Assembly: GCA_947503345.1 (NCBI GenBank)
Contig: CANNCW010000001.1
Span: forward strand, 1 to 64,000
Origin: an uncultured Kangiella sp.
Lineage (GTDB): Bacteria; Pseudomonadota; Gammaproteobacteria; Enterobacterales; Kangiellaceae
DNA: 64,000 nt
Direction: 5' to 3'
Below, piece after piece: positions 27,563 to 36,066 of the stretch (positions are counted from its first letter, which is position 1; each line of letters opens with the position of its first letter). A program made the translations under genes and the position numbers. The notes under the pieces were generated by a model. The model worked only from the letters and a program-made list of their open reading frames with translations, did not search any database and had not been told where the DNA came from.

Positions 27563-30445
27563 ATGGAAACCGAAGCCGGTAAACAAGCTAGCCCAAGCGC
27601 AGATAAAGCAACTGCGCCAGTAACACCTTCTGAAACAAACCATCCTGAGATCCAAGCGACTAAACCTGGGGAAATTCGCGTGATCCGTCGTAATGGCAAA
27701 GTAACGCCATACGAGGACTCGAAAATTGAAGTTGCTATGACCAAAGCATTCTTAGCCGTTGAAGGCGGAGCTGCTGCTGCATCAGGACGCGTACACGAAA
27801 CAGTTAAGCAACTGACAAAAATGATCAGCGAAGCTTTCAAGCGCCGTTTACCTGCAGGCGGCACTATTCATATTGAAGACATTCAGGATCAAGTCGAATT
27901 AGCTTTAATGCGTAATGGCGAACAAAAAATTGCTCGTGCTTATGTTCTTTATCGTGAGGAACGTTCTAAAGAGCGCGCTGAAAGAGACAGTGCAAAATTA
28001 GATGCTCTTGTTGGCGATCATCAATATACGGTAACGGTTGAGGACGGCTCACAGCGCCCACTAGACGTACAACGCTTACACACGGTAGTGCTAGAAGCTT
28101 GTAAAGACTTAGAAGACGTTGATGCAGAAGCGATCATAAAAGAAACTATGCGCAACCTATACGATGGAGTTGCGATTAAAGACGTTTATCAAGCAATGGT
28201 AATGACTGCACGTACCATGATTGAAAATGAGCCAAATTACACTTATGTAACGGCTCGTTTATTAATGGACTCTATCCGTACAGAAGCATTACAAGCGTTA
28301 GGCGTTGCTAAGCGCGCTACTCAAGCAGAAATGACAGCGCTTTACCCTCAAGCTTTCCATGCTTATTTGAAAATGGGTGTCGAAGAAGAGTTATTAAGCC
28401 CAGAGCTATTAACTTTTGATCTTGAGCGTCTTGCAGCTGCAATCAAGCCTGAGCGCGATATGCAGTTTACTTATCTTGGCATTCAAACATTATTCGATCG
28501 CTACTTTATCCATAAAGATGAAGTTCGTATCGAGTTGCCACAGATTTTCTGGATGCGTGTTTGTATGGGCTTGTCGATCAATGAAGATGATCGCGAAGCA
28601 AGAGCTATTGAGTTCTACGATAACTTATCATCGTTCCACTACATGAGCTCAACACCGACTCTATTTAATTCAGGTACCTTACGTCCACAGCTTTCAAGCT
28701 GCTACTTAACTAATGTTCCTGATGAACTAGACGGTATTTATAGCGCCATCAAAGATAACGCTATGCTATCCAAGTTCGCAGGTGGTCTCGGTAACGACTG
28801 GACTCCCGTACGAAGCTTAGGCGCCTACATCAAAGGTACTAATGGCAAATCACAAGGTGTTGTTCCTTTCTTAAAAGTAGCGAACGATACAGCGGTAGCA
28901 GTAAATCAAGGCGGTAAGCGTAAAGGCGCGGTATGTGCTTATTTAGAAACTTGGCACCTAGATATAGAAGAGTTCTTAGAGCTACGTAAAAACACTGGCG
29001 ATGATCGTCGTCGTACTCACGATATGAACTCTGCGAACTGGGTTCCAGATTTATTCTTAAAGCGTGTAGCGACCGATGGCGAGTGGACCCTATTCAGTCC
29101 ACACGAGGTGCCAGACTTACACGATTTATACGGTAAAGCATTCGAAGAGCGATACGAATATTACGAAGAAATGGCGAAGTACGGCAAGATGAAAACAGCC
29201 AAAACTTTAGTTGCTAAAGATTTATGGCGCAAAATGCTTTCTATGTTGTTCGAAACAGGTCACCCTTGGATCACTTTTAAAGATCCTTGTAACATTCGTT
29301 CACCGCAACAACACGCAGGTGTTGTGCACAGCTCGAACTTGTGTACGGAAATCACGCTAAATACAAAAGCACGCGAAGAAATTGCAGTATGTAACTTAGG
29401 ATCAGTTAACTTACCTAAGCACATGAAAGATGGCAAACTGGATCTTGAGCAGCTTGAAAAAACTGTGAATACCTCAGTTCGTATGTTAGATAACGTTATT
29501 GATATTAACTTCTATCCTGTTGATACGGCGAAAGCTTCAAACATGCGCCACCGTCCTATTGGTTTAGGTATGATGGGTTTCCAAGATGCGCTTTATATTC
29601 AAAACTTAGCCTATTCATCTGATGCAGCCGTTGAATTTGCCGATCGTGCGATGGAAGCTATTTCTTATTATGCAATTCAAGCGTCAACTAACTTAGCTGA
29701 AGAGCGTGGCTCTTATCAAACCTATGACGGCTCACTGTGGTCACAAGGCATTTTGCCCATCGACTCAGTGCAAAAGTTAATTGATGAGCGTGGCAGTGAC
29801 TTTATCGAAGTTAACCAATCACAAACTATGGATTGGGATAACTTACGTAATCGCGTTACGACTGTTGGAATGCGTAACTCGAACGTCATGGCGATTGCTC
29901 CAACAGCCACCATTTCAAACATCACAGGTGTTTCACAATCGATTGAACCGACTTACCAAAACTTGTACGTTAAATCGAACTTGTCTGGTGAATTCACGGT
30001 AGTAAATCCCTACATGGTTAAAGAGCTTAAAGCTCGTAACTTATGGGATAAAGTGATGGTTAACGATTTGAAATACTACGAAGGTAGTTTAAATCAAATT
30101 GATCGTATCCCTGATGATGTAAAACACCTATTCTCAACAGCTTTCGAAGTTGAACCAAAATGGTTAGTAGAAGCTGCGAGTCGTCGTCAAAAATGGATTG
30201 ATCAAGCACAATCGTTAAACCTATACATGAGCGAACCTTCGGGTAAGAAATTGGATATGGTTTACCGTATGGCTTGGTTCCGTGGCTTAAAAACCACTTA
30301 CTACTTGCGCTCTTTAGGTGCAACCAGTACGGAAAAATCAACCATTAGCGATGGCAAACTAAACGCCGTAGCCGCAGCGCCAGTAGGCTCTGCTGCACCA
30401 CAAGCATGTTCGATTGATGATCCAGATTGTGAGGCTTGTCAGTAA
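27563..30445 (+). CDS. nrdA: Class Ia ribonucleoside-diphosphate reductase alpha subunit
   Basis: 960 residues, long Pseudomonas-type NrdA. Two ATP-cone domains in series precede the catalytic barrel: about residues 33-125 (IRVIRRNGKVTPYEDSKIEVA) and about 150-240. Active-site cysteines are visible in LSSCYLTNV, NLCTEI and AVCNLGSVNL. The C-terminal redox pair is in DPDCEACQ. It reduces NDPs to dNDPs with NrdB. Control by NrdR and DnaA is indicated upstream. GAGG/GGAG ribosome sites precede the ATG. Confidence 0.97.
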   Translation: METEAGKQASPSADKATAPVTPSETNHPEIQATKPGEIRVIRRNGKVTPYEDSKIEVAMTKAFLAVEGGAAAASGRVHETVKQLTKMISEAFKRRLPAGGTIHIEDIQDQVELALMRNGEQKIARAYVLYREERSKERAERDSAKLDALVGDHQYTVTVEDGSQRPLDVQRLHTVVLEACKDLEDVDAEAIIKETMRNLYDGVAIKDVYQAMVMTARTMIENEPNYTYVTARLLMDSIRTEALQALGVAKRATQAEMTALYPQAFHAYLKMGVEEELLSPELLTFDLERLAAAIKPERDMQFTYLGIQTLFDRYFIHKDEVRIELPQIFWMRVCMGLSINEDDREARAIEFYDNLSSFHYMSSTPTLFNSGTLRPQLSSCYLTNVPDELDGIYSAIKDNAMLSKFAGGLGNDWTPVRSLGAYIKGTNGKSQGVVPFLKVANDTAVAVNQGGKRKGAVCAYLETWHLDIEEFLELRKNTGDDRRRTHDMNSANWVPDLFLKRVATDGEWTLFSPHEVPDLHDLYGKAFEERYEYYEEMAKYGKMKTAKTLVAKDLWRKMLSMLFETGHPWITFKDPCNIRSPQQHAGVVHSSNLCTEITLNTKAREEIAVCNLGSVNLPKHMKDGKLDLEQLEKTVNTSVRMLDNVIDINFYPVDTAKASNMRHRPIGLGMMGFQDALYIQNLAYSSDAAVEFADRAMEAISYYAIQASTNLAEERGSYQTYDGSLWSQGILPIDSVQKLIDERGSDFIEVNQSQTMDWDNLRNRVTTVGMRNSNVMAIAPTATISNITGVSQSIEPTYQNLYVKSNLSGEFTVVNPYMVKELKARNLWDKVMVNDLKYYEGSLNQIDRIPDDVKHLFSTAFEVEPKWLVEAASRRQKWIDQAQSLNLYMSEPSGKKLDMVYRMAWFRGLKTTYYLRSLGATSTEKSTISDGKLNAVAAAPVGSAAPQACSIDDPDCEACQ

Positions 30446-30705
30446 ACTTAGTTTACTCATGGCTTCATGATCTAACTCAAGATCAAGCATGCTTAACTGC
30501 CGGTATGATCAAATTGTGCCGGCATAAAACAAAAGAGAAGTAAGGGCTTTTAAAGCCTAATGACAACTGGAAGAGTTTGGGGAGATGGTTCTTGTCTTTC
30601 ATGTAAGAAAAAGAGCCCAAATAATTTAAGAGAGATTGTTTGCACTCTCCCCCACTTTTTAAATAGTAAATATTTATATAAAGAAACTATCTTTACGAGG
30701 TAATT
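30446..30705. other. nrdA-nrdB spacer
   Basis: 260 bases with no ORF I trust. It contains short inverted repeats but no clear terminator, so nrdAB can be one message. Confidence 0.4.
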
Positions 30706-32004
30706 ATGTTCAATTGGGACGACTATAATAAAGAAGACCAAGTAGAAACTAAAAAGCCTGCTCAAAAAGCAGTGCAAGCAACAGAACAAGTTTCGCAAGC
30801 AGCGCCTGCTCCTCAAGTAGAAGCAACGCCTGCGCCTACGGCGACCAATACACAAGCTCCAGTAACACCACAAGTATCAGAACCAAAAGCTGACTACTCT
30901 AACATTTCTGATCCAGTCGCGCGTGCCAAAGCTGGCTTAGAAAATTTAAATGTAGCTGCAGGTTTAGAAGAGTTAGAAATGGGTGCCGCACGTGTAACCG
31001 TTGATGAGAAAGCAATGATCAACTGTCGTGCGGACTTAAACCAGTTAGTACCTTTTAAATATGACTGGGCTTGGCAAAAGTATTTAGATGGCTGTGCTAA
31101 TCACTGGATGCCACAAGAAATTAACATGACTAAAGACGTAGCCACTTGGAAAGATCCTGATGGTCTTTCTGAAGACGAGCGTCGTATCGTTATGCGCTCT
31201 TTAGGTTACTTCTCAACAGCAGATTCATTAGTAGCAAATAATCTAGTATTGGCGATTTATCGCTTAATCACTAACCCTGAGTGTCGCCAATACATCTTGC
31301 GTCAAGCGTTTGAAGAAGCGATCCATACTCACGCATACCAATACTGTGTTGAGTCATTAGGAATGGACGAAGCAGAAGTATTTAATATGTATCGCGAAGT
31401 ACCAAGCATCGCTAAAAAAGCAGCTTGGAGTATTGAGCACACTAAAGGTATTTCTAACCCATCATTCCAAACGGGTACCACAGAATCAGATCAAGAATTA
31501 TTACGTAATTTAATCGGTTTCTACTGTGTAACCGAAGGCGTATTCTTCTATTGTGGTTTTACGCAAATCCTTTCTATGGGTCGTCGTAACAAGATGACTG
31601 GTGTTGCCGAACAATTCCAATACATCTTACGTGACGAATCGATGCACTTGAACTTTGGTGTAGACGTCATTAACCAGATCAAATTGGAAAACCCACACCT
31701 TTGGACAGAAGAGTTCCAACAAGAAGTTATCCAAATGATCTTAGAAGGTACTGAGCTAGAAATTGAATACGCTCGTGACACCATGCCACGCGGTGTATTA
31801 GGCATGAACGCCAGCATGATGGAAGAATACCTGCAATTCATTTGTAACCGCCGTCTAGCGCAATTAGGCCTTCCAGAGCAATTCCAAGGCGTTTCAAATC
31901 CATTTCCTTGGATGTCTGAAATCATGGATTTAAAGAAAGAGAAAAACTTCTTTGAAACTCGCGTAATCGAATATCAAACAGGGGGAGCGCTATCTTGGGA
32001 CTAA
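30706..32004 (+). CDS. nrdB: Class Ia ribonucleoside-diphosphate reductase beta subunit
   Basis: 432 residues. Residues about 8-60 form a low-complexity Lys/Ala/Gln then Pro/Thr-rich linker, unusual in front of the ferritin-like diiron domain. Iron ligands and the radical Tyr are in [30 protein letters not shown] and [11 protein letters not shown]. The C terminus (TGGALSWD) binds NrdA. Strong ribosome site ACGAGGTAATT. Confidence 0.96.
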   Translation: MFNWDDYNKEDQVETKKPAQKAVQATEQVSQAAPAPQVEATPAPTATNTQAPVTPQVSEPKADYSNISDPVARAKAGLENLNVAAGLEELEMGAARVTVDEKAMINCRADLNQLVPFKYDWAWQKYLDGCANHWMPQEINMTKDVATWKDPDGLSEDERRIVMRSLGYFSTADSLVANNLVLAIYRLITNPECRQYILRQAFEEAIHTHAYQYCVESLGMDEAEVFNMYREVPSIAKKAAWSIEHTKGISNPSFQTGTTESDQELLRNLIGFYCVTEGVFFYCGFTQILSMGRRNKMTGVAEQFQYILRDESMHLNFGVDVINQIKLENPHLWTEEFQQEVIQMILEGTELEIEYARDTMPRGVLGMNASMMEEYLQFICNRRLAQLGLPEQFQGVSNPFPWMSEIMDLKKEKNFFETRVIEYQTGGALSWD

Positions 32005-32052
32005 CCTGATAACTAAACGAGAAAGGTTAATAAGATCGATAGCAAAAATAGG

Positions 32053-32083
32053 CGGTCAACTTTGAAAGAAGTTGGCCGTTTTT
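32053..32083 (+). terminator. Terminator after nrdB
   Basis: Stem CGGTCAACTT/AAGTTGGCCG (one G-T wobble), loop TGAAAG, then TTTTT. Confidence 0.88.
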
Positions 32084-32102
32084 ATATAAAAGAGCATATA
32101 TT

Positions 32103-33284
32103 TTGAATGTTTCAATCATAGGCCTTGGTACTGCAGGGTTAGCTTCCGCAATACTCCTTGCTAAGCAAGGCCATCAAGTCAGTGTTTTCGAAGCTGTAAG
32201 TGAACTAAAGCCAAAAGGTGCTGGCTTATTGCTACAACCAACGGGCTTAGAGATTCTTCAGAAGCTTGATTTAAAAATCAATGCAGAGAAGTTTGGAGCG
32301 AAGATTGATTCATTGTGTGGAACAACTCTTTCCGGATGGAAAGTTTTAGATCTAAAATATAAAGATCTTATGCCAAATTTTTATGGTTTGGGAATTCATC
32401 GCGCTACTTTATTCGAATTATTGTATAGTCAGTTTAAAAATTGCAATATTGATTTACAAACAAACACACCTATCACGGCTTATAACCAAGCTGGACAAAA
32501 AGTCGAGCTATATAATAAGACAGAGAAAGTCATTAGCTGTGATTTATTAATTGTTGCTAACGGTGCCCGCTCTTCACTAAGACATTTATCGCCTTACTTT
32601 CAATCTGATCATGAATACCCTTGGGGAGCTGTATGGTCAATCACGCCAATCAATAAATCTATTAAGCAAAATGTTTTAGAGCAGAAATATAAATCTGCTC
32701 ATACCATGTTAGGTTTATTGCCAACCGGGACATTACCAAATTCAAATGAGTCATTGGTTAGTCTTTTTTCGAGCTTGCCCACTAAAAAATTCCAAGATAT
32801 TGAACAATTTGATTTGGAGCAGTGGAAGAAGGCTTGTGTTAGACAATGGCCAATTACAGAAGAGGTTCTCGATCATATTAGAAGTAAAGAGCAAGTCGCT
32901 TTTGCCACCTACTGCGACGTCAAGATGAAACAGTTTAATCATGGGCAAGTAGTTTTTATAGGGGATGCAGCCCATGGTATGAGTCCGCAACTTGGACAAG
33001 GCGCAAATATGGCATTAATTGATGCTTATTATTTGTCACAATTAGTTAGGGAGAGAAGTACTCTCGATAAAGATTTAGTAAGATACAACGATTTGCGTAA
33101 ATACCATCTTAATTATTATCAATTTATGAGTCGTTGGTTAACTCCGTTTTATCAGTCTCATAGTAAGTTTCTGGGAGGTGTTAAGGACCTTTTATCCTAT
33201 CCTATGTCCAAGGTCCCCTTTATTAAAGGGCAGATGCTAAAGACATTGACAGGTCATGCGAGATATAACGGAGATTCTTTTTAA
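32103..33284 (+). CDS. FAD-dependent aromatic-type monooxygenase
   Basis: 393 residues, group A flavoprotein hydroxylase (PHBH/UbiH-like). FAD motif GLGTAGLASAILLAKQGHQVSVFEA at residues 7-30, a central NG-type ANGARSSLR near 150, and the second FAD motif FIGDAAHGMSPQLGQGANMALIDA near 285. The TTG start at 32103 puts the Rossmann motif at its natural position; no ATG fits. Substrate unknown. The stop overlaps the end of the convergent deacylase by 4 bases. Confidence 0.88.
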   Translation: MNVSIIGLGTAGLASAILLAKQGHQVSVFEAVSELKPKGAGLLLQPTGLEILQKLDLKINAEKFGAKIDSLCGTTLSGWKVLDLKYKDLMPNFYGLGIHRATLFELLYSQFKNCNIDLQTNTPITAYNQAGQKVELYNKTEKVISCDLLIVANGARSSLRHLSPYFQSDHEYPWGAVWSITPINKSIKQNVLEQKYKSAHTMLGLLPTGTLPNSNESLVSLFSSLPTKKFQDIEQFDLEQWKKACVRQWPITEEVLDHIRSKEQVAFATYCDVKMKQFNHGQVVFIGDAAHGMSPQLGQGANMALIDAYYLSQLVRERSTLDKDLVRYNDLRKYHLNYYQFMSRWLTPFYQSHSKFLGGVKDLLSYPMSKVPFIKGQMLKTLTGHARYNGDSF

Positions 33285-34846
33285 TTATTATTGCTCCTTT
33301 CTAACACTACTCCTGCCAAAGTGCCTTTGTAAACTCCTTGTTGTATAACCATTTGTCCATTAACAAACTGATACTCTACACCTGTTGATAATTGATTCCA
33401 GCTGGAAAAGTCTGCTTTTGGCTGATAGGTATTTAAATCCAATAAATTAATATCTGCATAGTAACCTACAGCTATTATCCCTCGCTTGCCGATATTAAAA
33501 ACCTCTGCAGTTTTGCTTGAGCTTTGTTTGACAAACTGTCCAAAACTCATCAAATTCTTTTCTTTTACATATTCTTGATACTTTTTAGGGAAGCTTGCAA
33601 ATTTTCTAGGGTGTCCATTAGTTCCATCTGAAGAAGATAGCACCCATTGTTGTTTCATAAAGTTATGGATATCTTTTTTTGACATATTAAAAGATGCTAC
33701 CCTGACTTTCTCTTCAAGGGCTATTGCTATTGCAGTTTCCGCCGGTGTTTTTTCCATTAGCTGAGATATTTCTGCAAGATTCTTGCCTAACCAATTTTTA
33801 TTTTTTGCTTCGGTAATCAAAAGAGAGTGTGGGCCCCCTCGTCTTCTAATATTTTCGGTGATTTCAGATTGTATTTGTATAATTAACTTAGAATCAATTA
33901 AACGTGCTTTAAATTTTTCATCAGAGTCAGCTCTTACCCAAGAAGGCATAACGGCACTATTTAAATAAGTTCCAGAGGCTTGCCAAGGATATTGGTCTGC
34001 TGATATTGAAACACCTCTTTTTTGTGCATCTTTAATCAACTGAATTGCGTCTTTGCTTTGCCCCCACACGTCGACTCCTAGCGCTTTAATATGAGCAATG
34101 TGTAGGTGTATATTGGCATTTTCCGCGATTTGAATAGCTTCTTTAACCGCATTTAAAAATCCTATATTAAATGTGCTTTCATCTCGTAAGTGAGTGTCGT
34201 AAACACCACCATGATTTGCTGCAATTTTTGCTAACTCTATAACCTCATTAGTATCAGAATATACTCCAGGCACATAGTATAGACCTGAAGACAAACCTAA
34301 CGAACCTTGCTCCATTGCTTGATCCAATAAGAGTTTCATTTGGTTAAGTTCATCAATGGTAGAAACCCTCTCTTCAATTCCCATAACTTGCGCTCTTATA
34401 GCGCCATGACCCACAAGCAAACCTACATTAGTGCCGATACCATTTAATGTAAGCTCTTGAGAAATATTTACGATATCTGCAGAACCATCACCATCATTAC
34501 CATTAATAACAGTAGTTACACCTTGCATTAAATAATTCAGATTCGAATTTTTGTTTTTATGAGTCAGCTCTTCTAAAGAGTGAGTGTGTGGGTCAATGAA
34601 CCCCGGTGTCGCGACTAAGTCTGTAGCATCAATGATATTTGTAGCAGATGGTTTTTCATTTCCTAAATAACAAATCCTATCTTCACATAAACCTATATTC
34701 TTTTTTATAGCATTACTTGAAACGCCATCAAAAACACTAGCATTTACTATTAAAAAATCTATTTCTAATTCTTCTTTTGCTGACTGATTGCTGTCACAAG
34801 AAGTTAAAAGTAAAAGCAATAGAAAAGATAATAGAGCCTTAATCAT
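33281..34846 (-). CDS. Lipoprotein N-acyl-D-amino-acid deacylase
   Basis: 521 residues, amidohydrolase superfamily of D-aminoacylases, which includes N-acyl-D-glutamate deacylases. Lipobox LLLTSC at the N terminus (Cys-17). Metal motif GFIDPHTHS near residue 80, LVGHGAIRAQVMG, VYDTHLRDE near 210, LHIAHIKALG near 245, and SSDGTNGHPR near 410. The start overlaps the M14 stop by 4 bases (ATGA), so the two are coupled. Likely anchored in the periplasm, where it would free D-amino acids from N-acylated forms. Substrate is inferred from the DgcNA neighbours. Confidence 0.9.
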   Translation of the reverse strand: MIKALLSFLLLLLLTSCDSNQSAKEELEIDFLIVNASVFDGVSSNAIKKNIGLCEDRICYLGNEKPSATNIIDATDLVATPGFIDPHTHSLEELTHKNKNSNLNYLMQGVTTVINGNDGDGSADIVNISQELTLNGIGTNVGLLVGHGAIRAQVMGIEERVSTIDELNQMKLLLDQAMEQGSLGLSSGLYYVPGVYSDTNEVIELAKIAANHGGVYDTHLRDESTFNIGFLNAVKEAIQIAENANIHLHIAHIKALGVDVWGQSKDAIQLIKDAQKRGVSISADQYPWQASGTYLNSAVMPSWVRADSDEKFKARLIDSKLIIQIQSEITENIRRRGGPHSLLITEAKNKNWLGKNLAEISQLMEKTPAETAIAIALEEKVRVASFNMSKKDIHNFMKQQWVLSSSDGTNGHPRKFASFPKKYQEYVKEKNLMSFGQFVKQSSSKTAEVFNIGKRGIIAVGYYADINLLDLNTYQPKADFSSWNQLSTGVEYQFVNGQMVIQQGVYKGTLAGVVLERSNNN

Positions 34847-35985
34847 TCAAATTCACCTTTAGCTTTACTTAATAAAGATTCCATTAAAGTCTCAGCTGCT
34901 ATATTAGCTATTTCTTTTATTTTGCCTCTATCAGCATTATCATCCATTTCATAGGTAATAGCATGAACCCCGTATACATCGGCCACATATTGCTTAAATA
35001 CCCCTCTATTCGGATTATCACCGGGCTGAATTAACACTTCAAATCCAGGAGTTTTTGCATCCAATAAAGCCAGCCAATCTTCAGTCATTGTTGCAGGTTT
35101 GGCACCATAGTCATTCGGCATTGCATAAAACACATCTTTACTAGTCGAGTGAAAATCTATGGCATAGACAACTTTACCGCCATTTTGAGTAATTGATTGG
35201 ATCTTTTCATGAACCAATTGAGTCTCTTTTTGCTTGCGAGTTTTCCAGTCTCGATTAAGATCAACTCCATTACTGTTATGTCTCCAATTGCCAGCTTCTA
35301 CCCCATCAGGATTCATATTGGGTATAACTAAGACATTGAATCGCTCTCGAAATTTGGTGCCGATAGACTCATCCAATAATAATTTTTGAACAAATGGAAA
35401 CAAAGCTAAAGCTCCTGTTATTTCAGGTGGATGCATTCTTCCTAGGATAACAACCCATTCGTTCGATTCATTTGTCGATTCCAATTGATAAATTGGTAAA
35501 TCTAGCGTTGATCGCCCTAACTCACTAAACTTTGAATTTGTAGCTTTTGCCACTGCTTCCAACCAAGTTTGATAAAAATCATTATCAATAATTTCTTGCC
35601 CTGCAACCCAAAGTGGTTCTTTGGTTGCTCTAATTTTGAATTTCAGTTTTCCCTGCTTAACTTTATAAGGTATTTGCGTCCAGCTTTTCCCATCAGTACT
35701 TATTTTTGGTAAATAGCGACTTTTTCCCTTTACGAAATCTATAGTAATCCCAATAGTTTGCGGCTTTTTAGCGGAAACCTTAAATGCATACCATGGGCTA
35801 GGATTTACAGGATAGTTTTCTGCTTCTACGGTTAAAAGATATTCTCTACTACTCTTTCTATCACAATCATTCAAACGAGCTACAGGAAAGTCAGAGTCAA
35901 ATTTAATATTCCCAAACTCACAATCTTTAGCGATAACATCAAATGTTATTAATGAGAATACAATTACTAAAATTAGATTTTTCAT
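34843..35985 (-). CDS. Periplasmic M14-family zinc carboxypeptidase, cytosolic-carboxypeptidase-like
   Basis: 380 residues. Signal peptide 1-19. Residues about 20-130 form a beta-sandwich-like N-domain (PSPWYAFKV, STDGKSWTQIPY) as in the CCP/Nna1 (M14D) subfamily, whose eukaryotic members remove glutamates. The peptidase domain has zinc motif GRMHPPEITG near 183, NSNGVDLNRDW near 240, FHSTSKD near 275 and catalytic Glu in AITYEMDDN near 350. Second gene of the TonB-receptor operon. Glutamyl specificity is inference. Confidence 0.85.
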   Translation of the reverse strand: MKNLILVIVFSLITFDVIAKDCEFGNIKFDSDFPVARLNDCDRKSSREYLLTVEAENYPVNPSPWYAFKVSAKKPQTIGITIDFVKGKSRYLPKISTDGKSWTQIPYKVKQGKLKFKIRATKEPLWVAGQEIIDNDFYQTWLEAVAKATNSKFSELGRSTLDLPIYQLESTNESNEWVVILGRMHPPEITGALALFPFVQKLLLDESIGTKFRERFNVLVIPNMNPDGVEAGNWRHNSNGVDLNRDWKTRKQKETQLVHEKIQSITQNGGKVVYAIDFHSTSKDVFYAMPNDYGAKPATMTEDWLALLDAKTPGFEVLIQPGDNPNRGVFKQYVADVYGVHAITYEMDDNADRGKIKEIANIAAETLMESLLSKAKGEFE

Positions 35986-36020
35986 ATTAAAAAATACCCT
36001 TTATTTTTCTTACAAGCAAA

Positions 36021-36044
36021 GAAAAGGCTCTTGCGAGCCTTTTC
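36021..36044 (-). terminator. Intercistronic hairpin after the TonB receptor gene
   Basis: Perfect 10-bp stem GAAAAGGCTC/GAGCCTTTTC with a 4-base loop, but only a weak T-run on the minus strand. It probably attenuates the peptidase/deacylase genes relative to the receptor, or protects the receptor mRNA 3' end. Confidence 0.6.
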
Positions 36045-36066
36045 AGTTTAGCATTGATCTTAGGAG

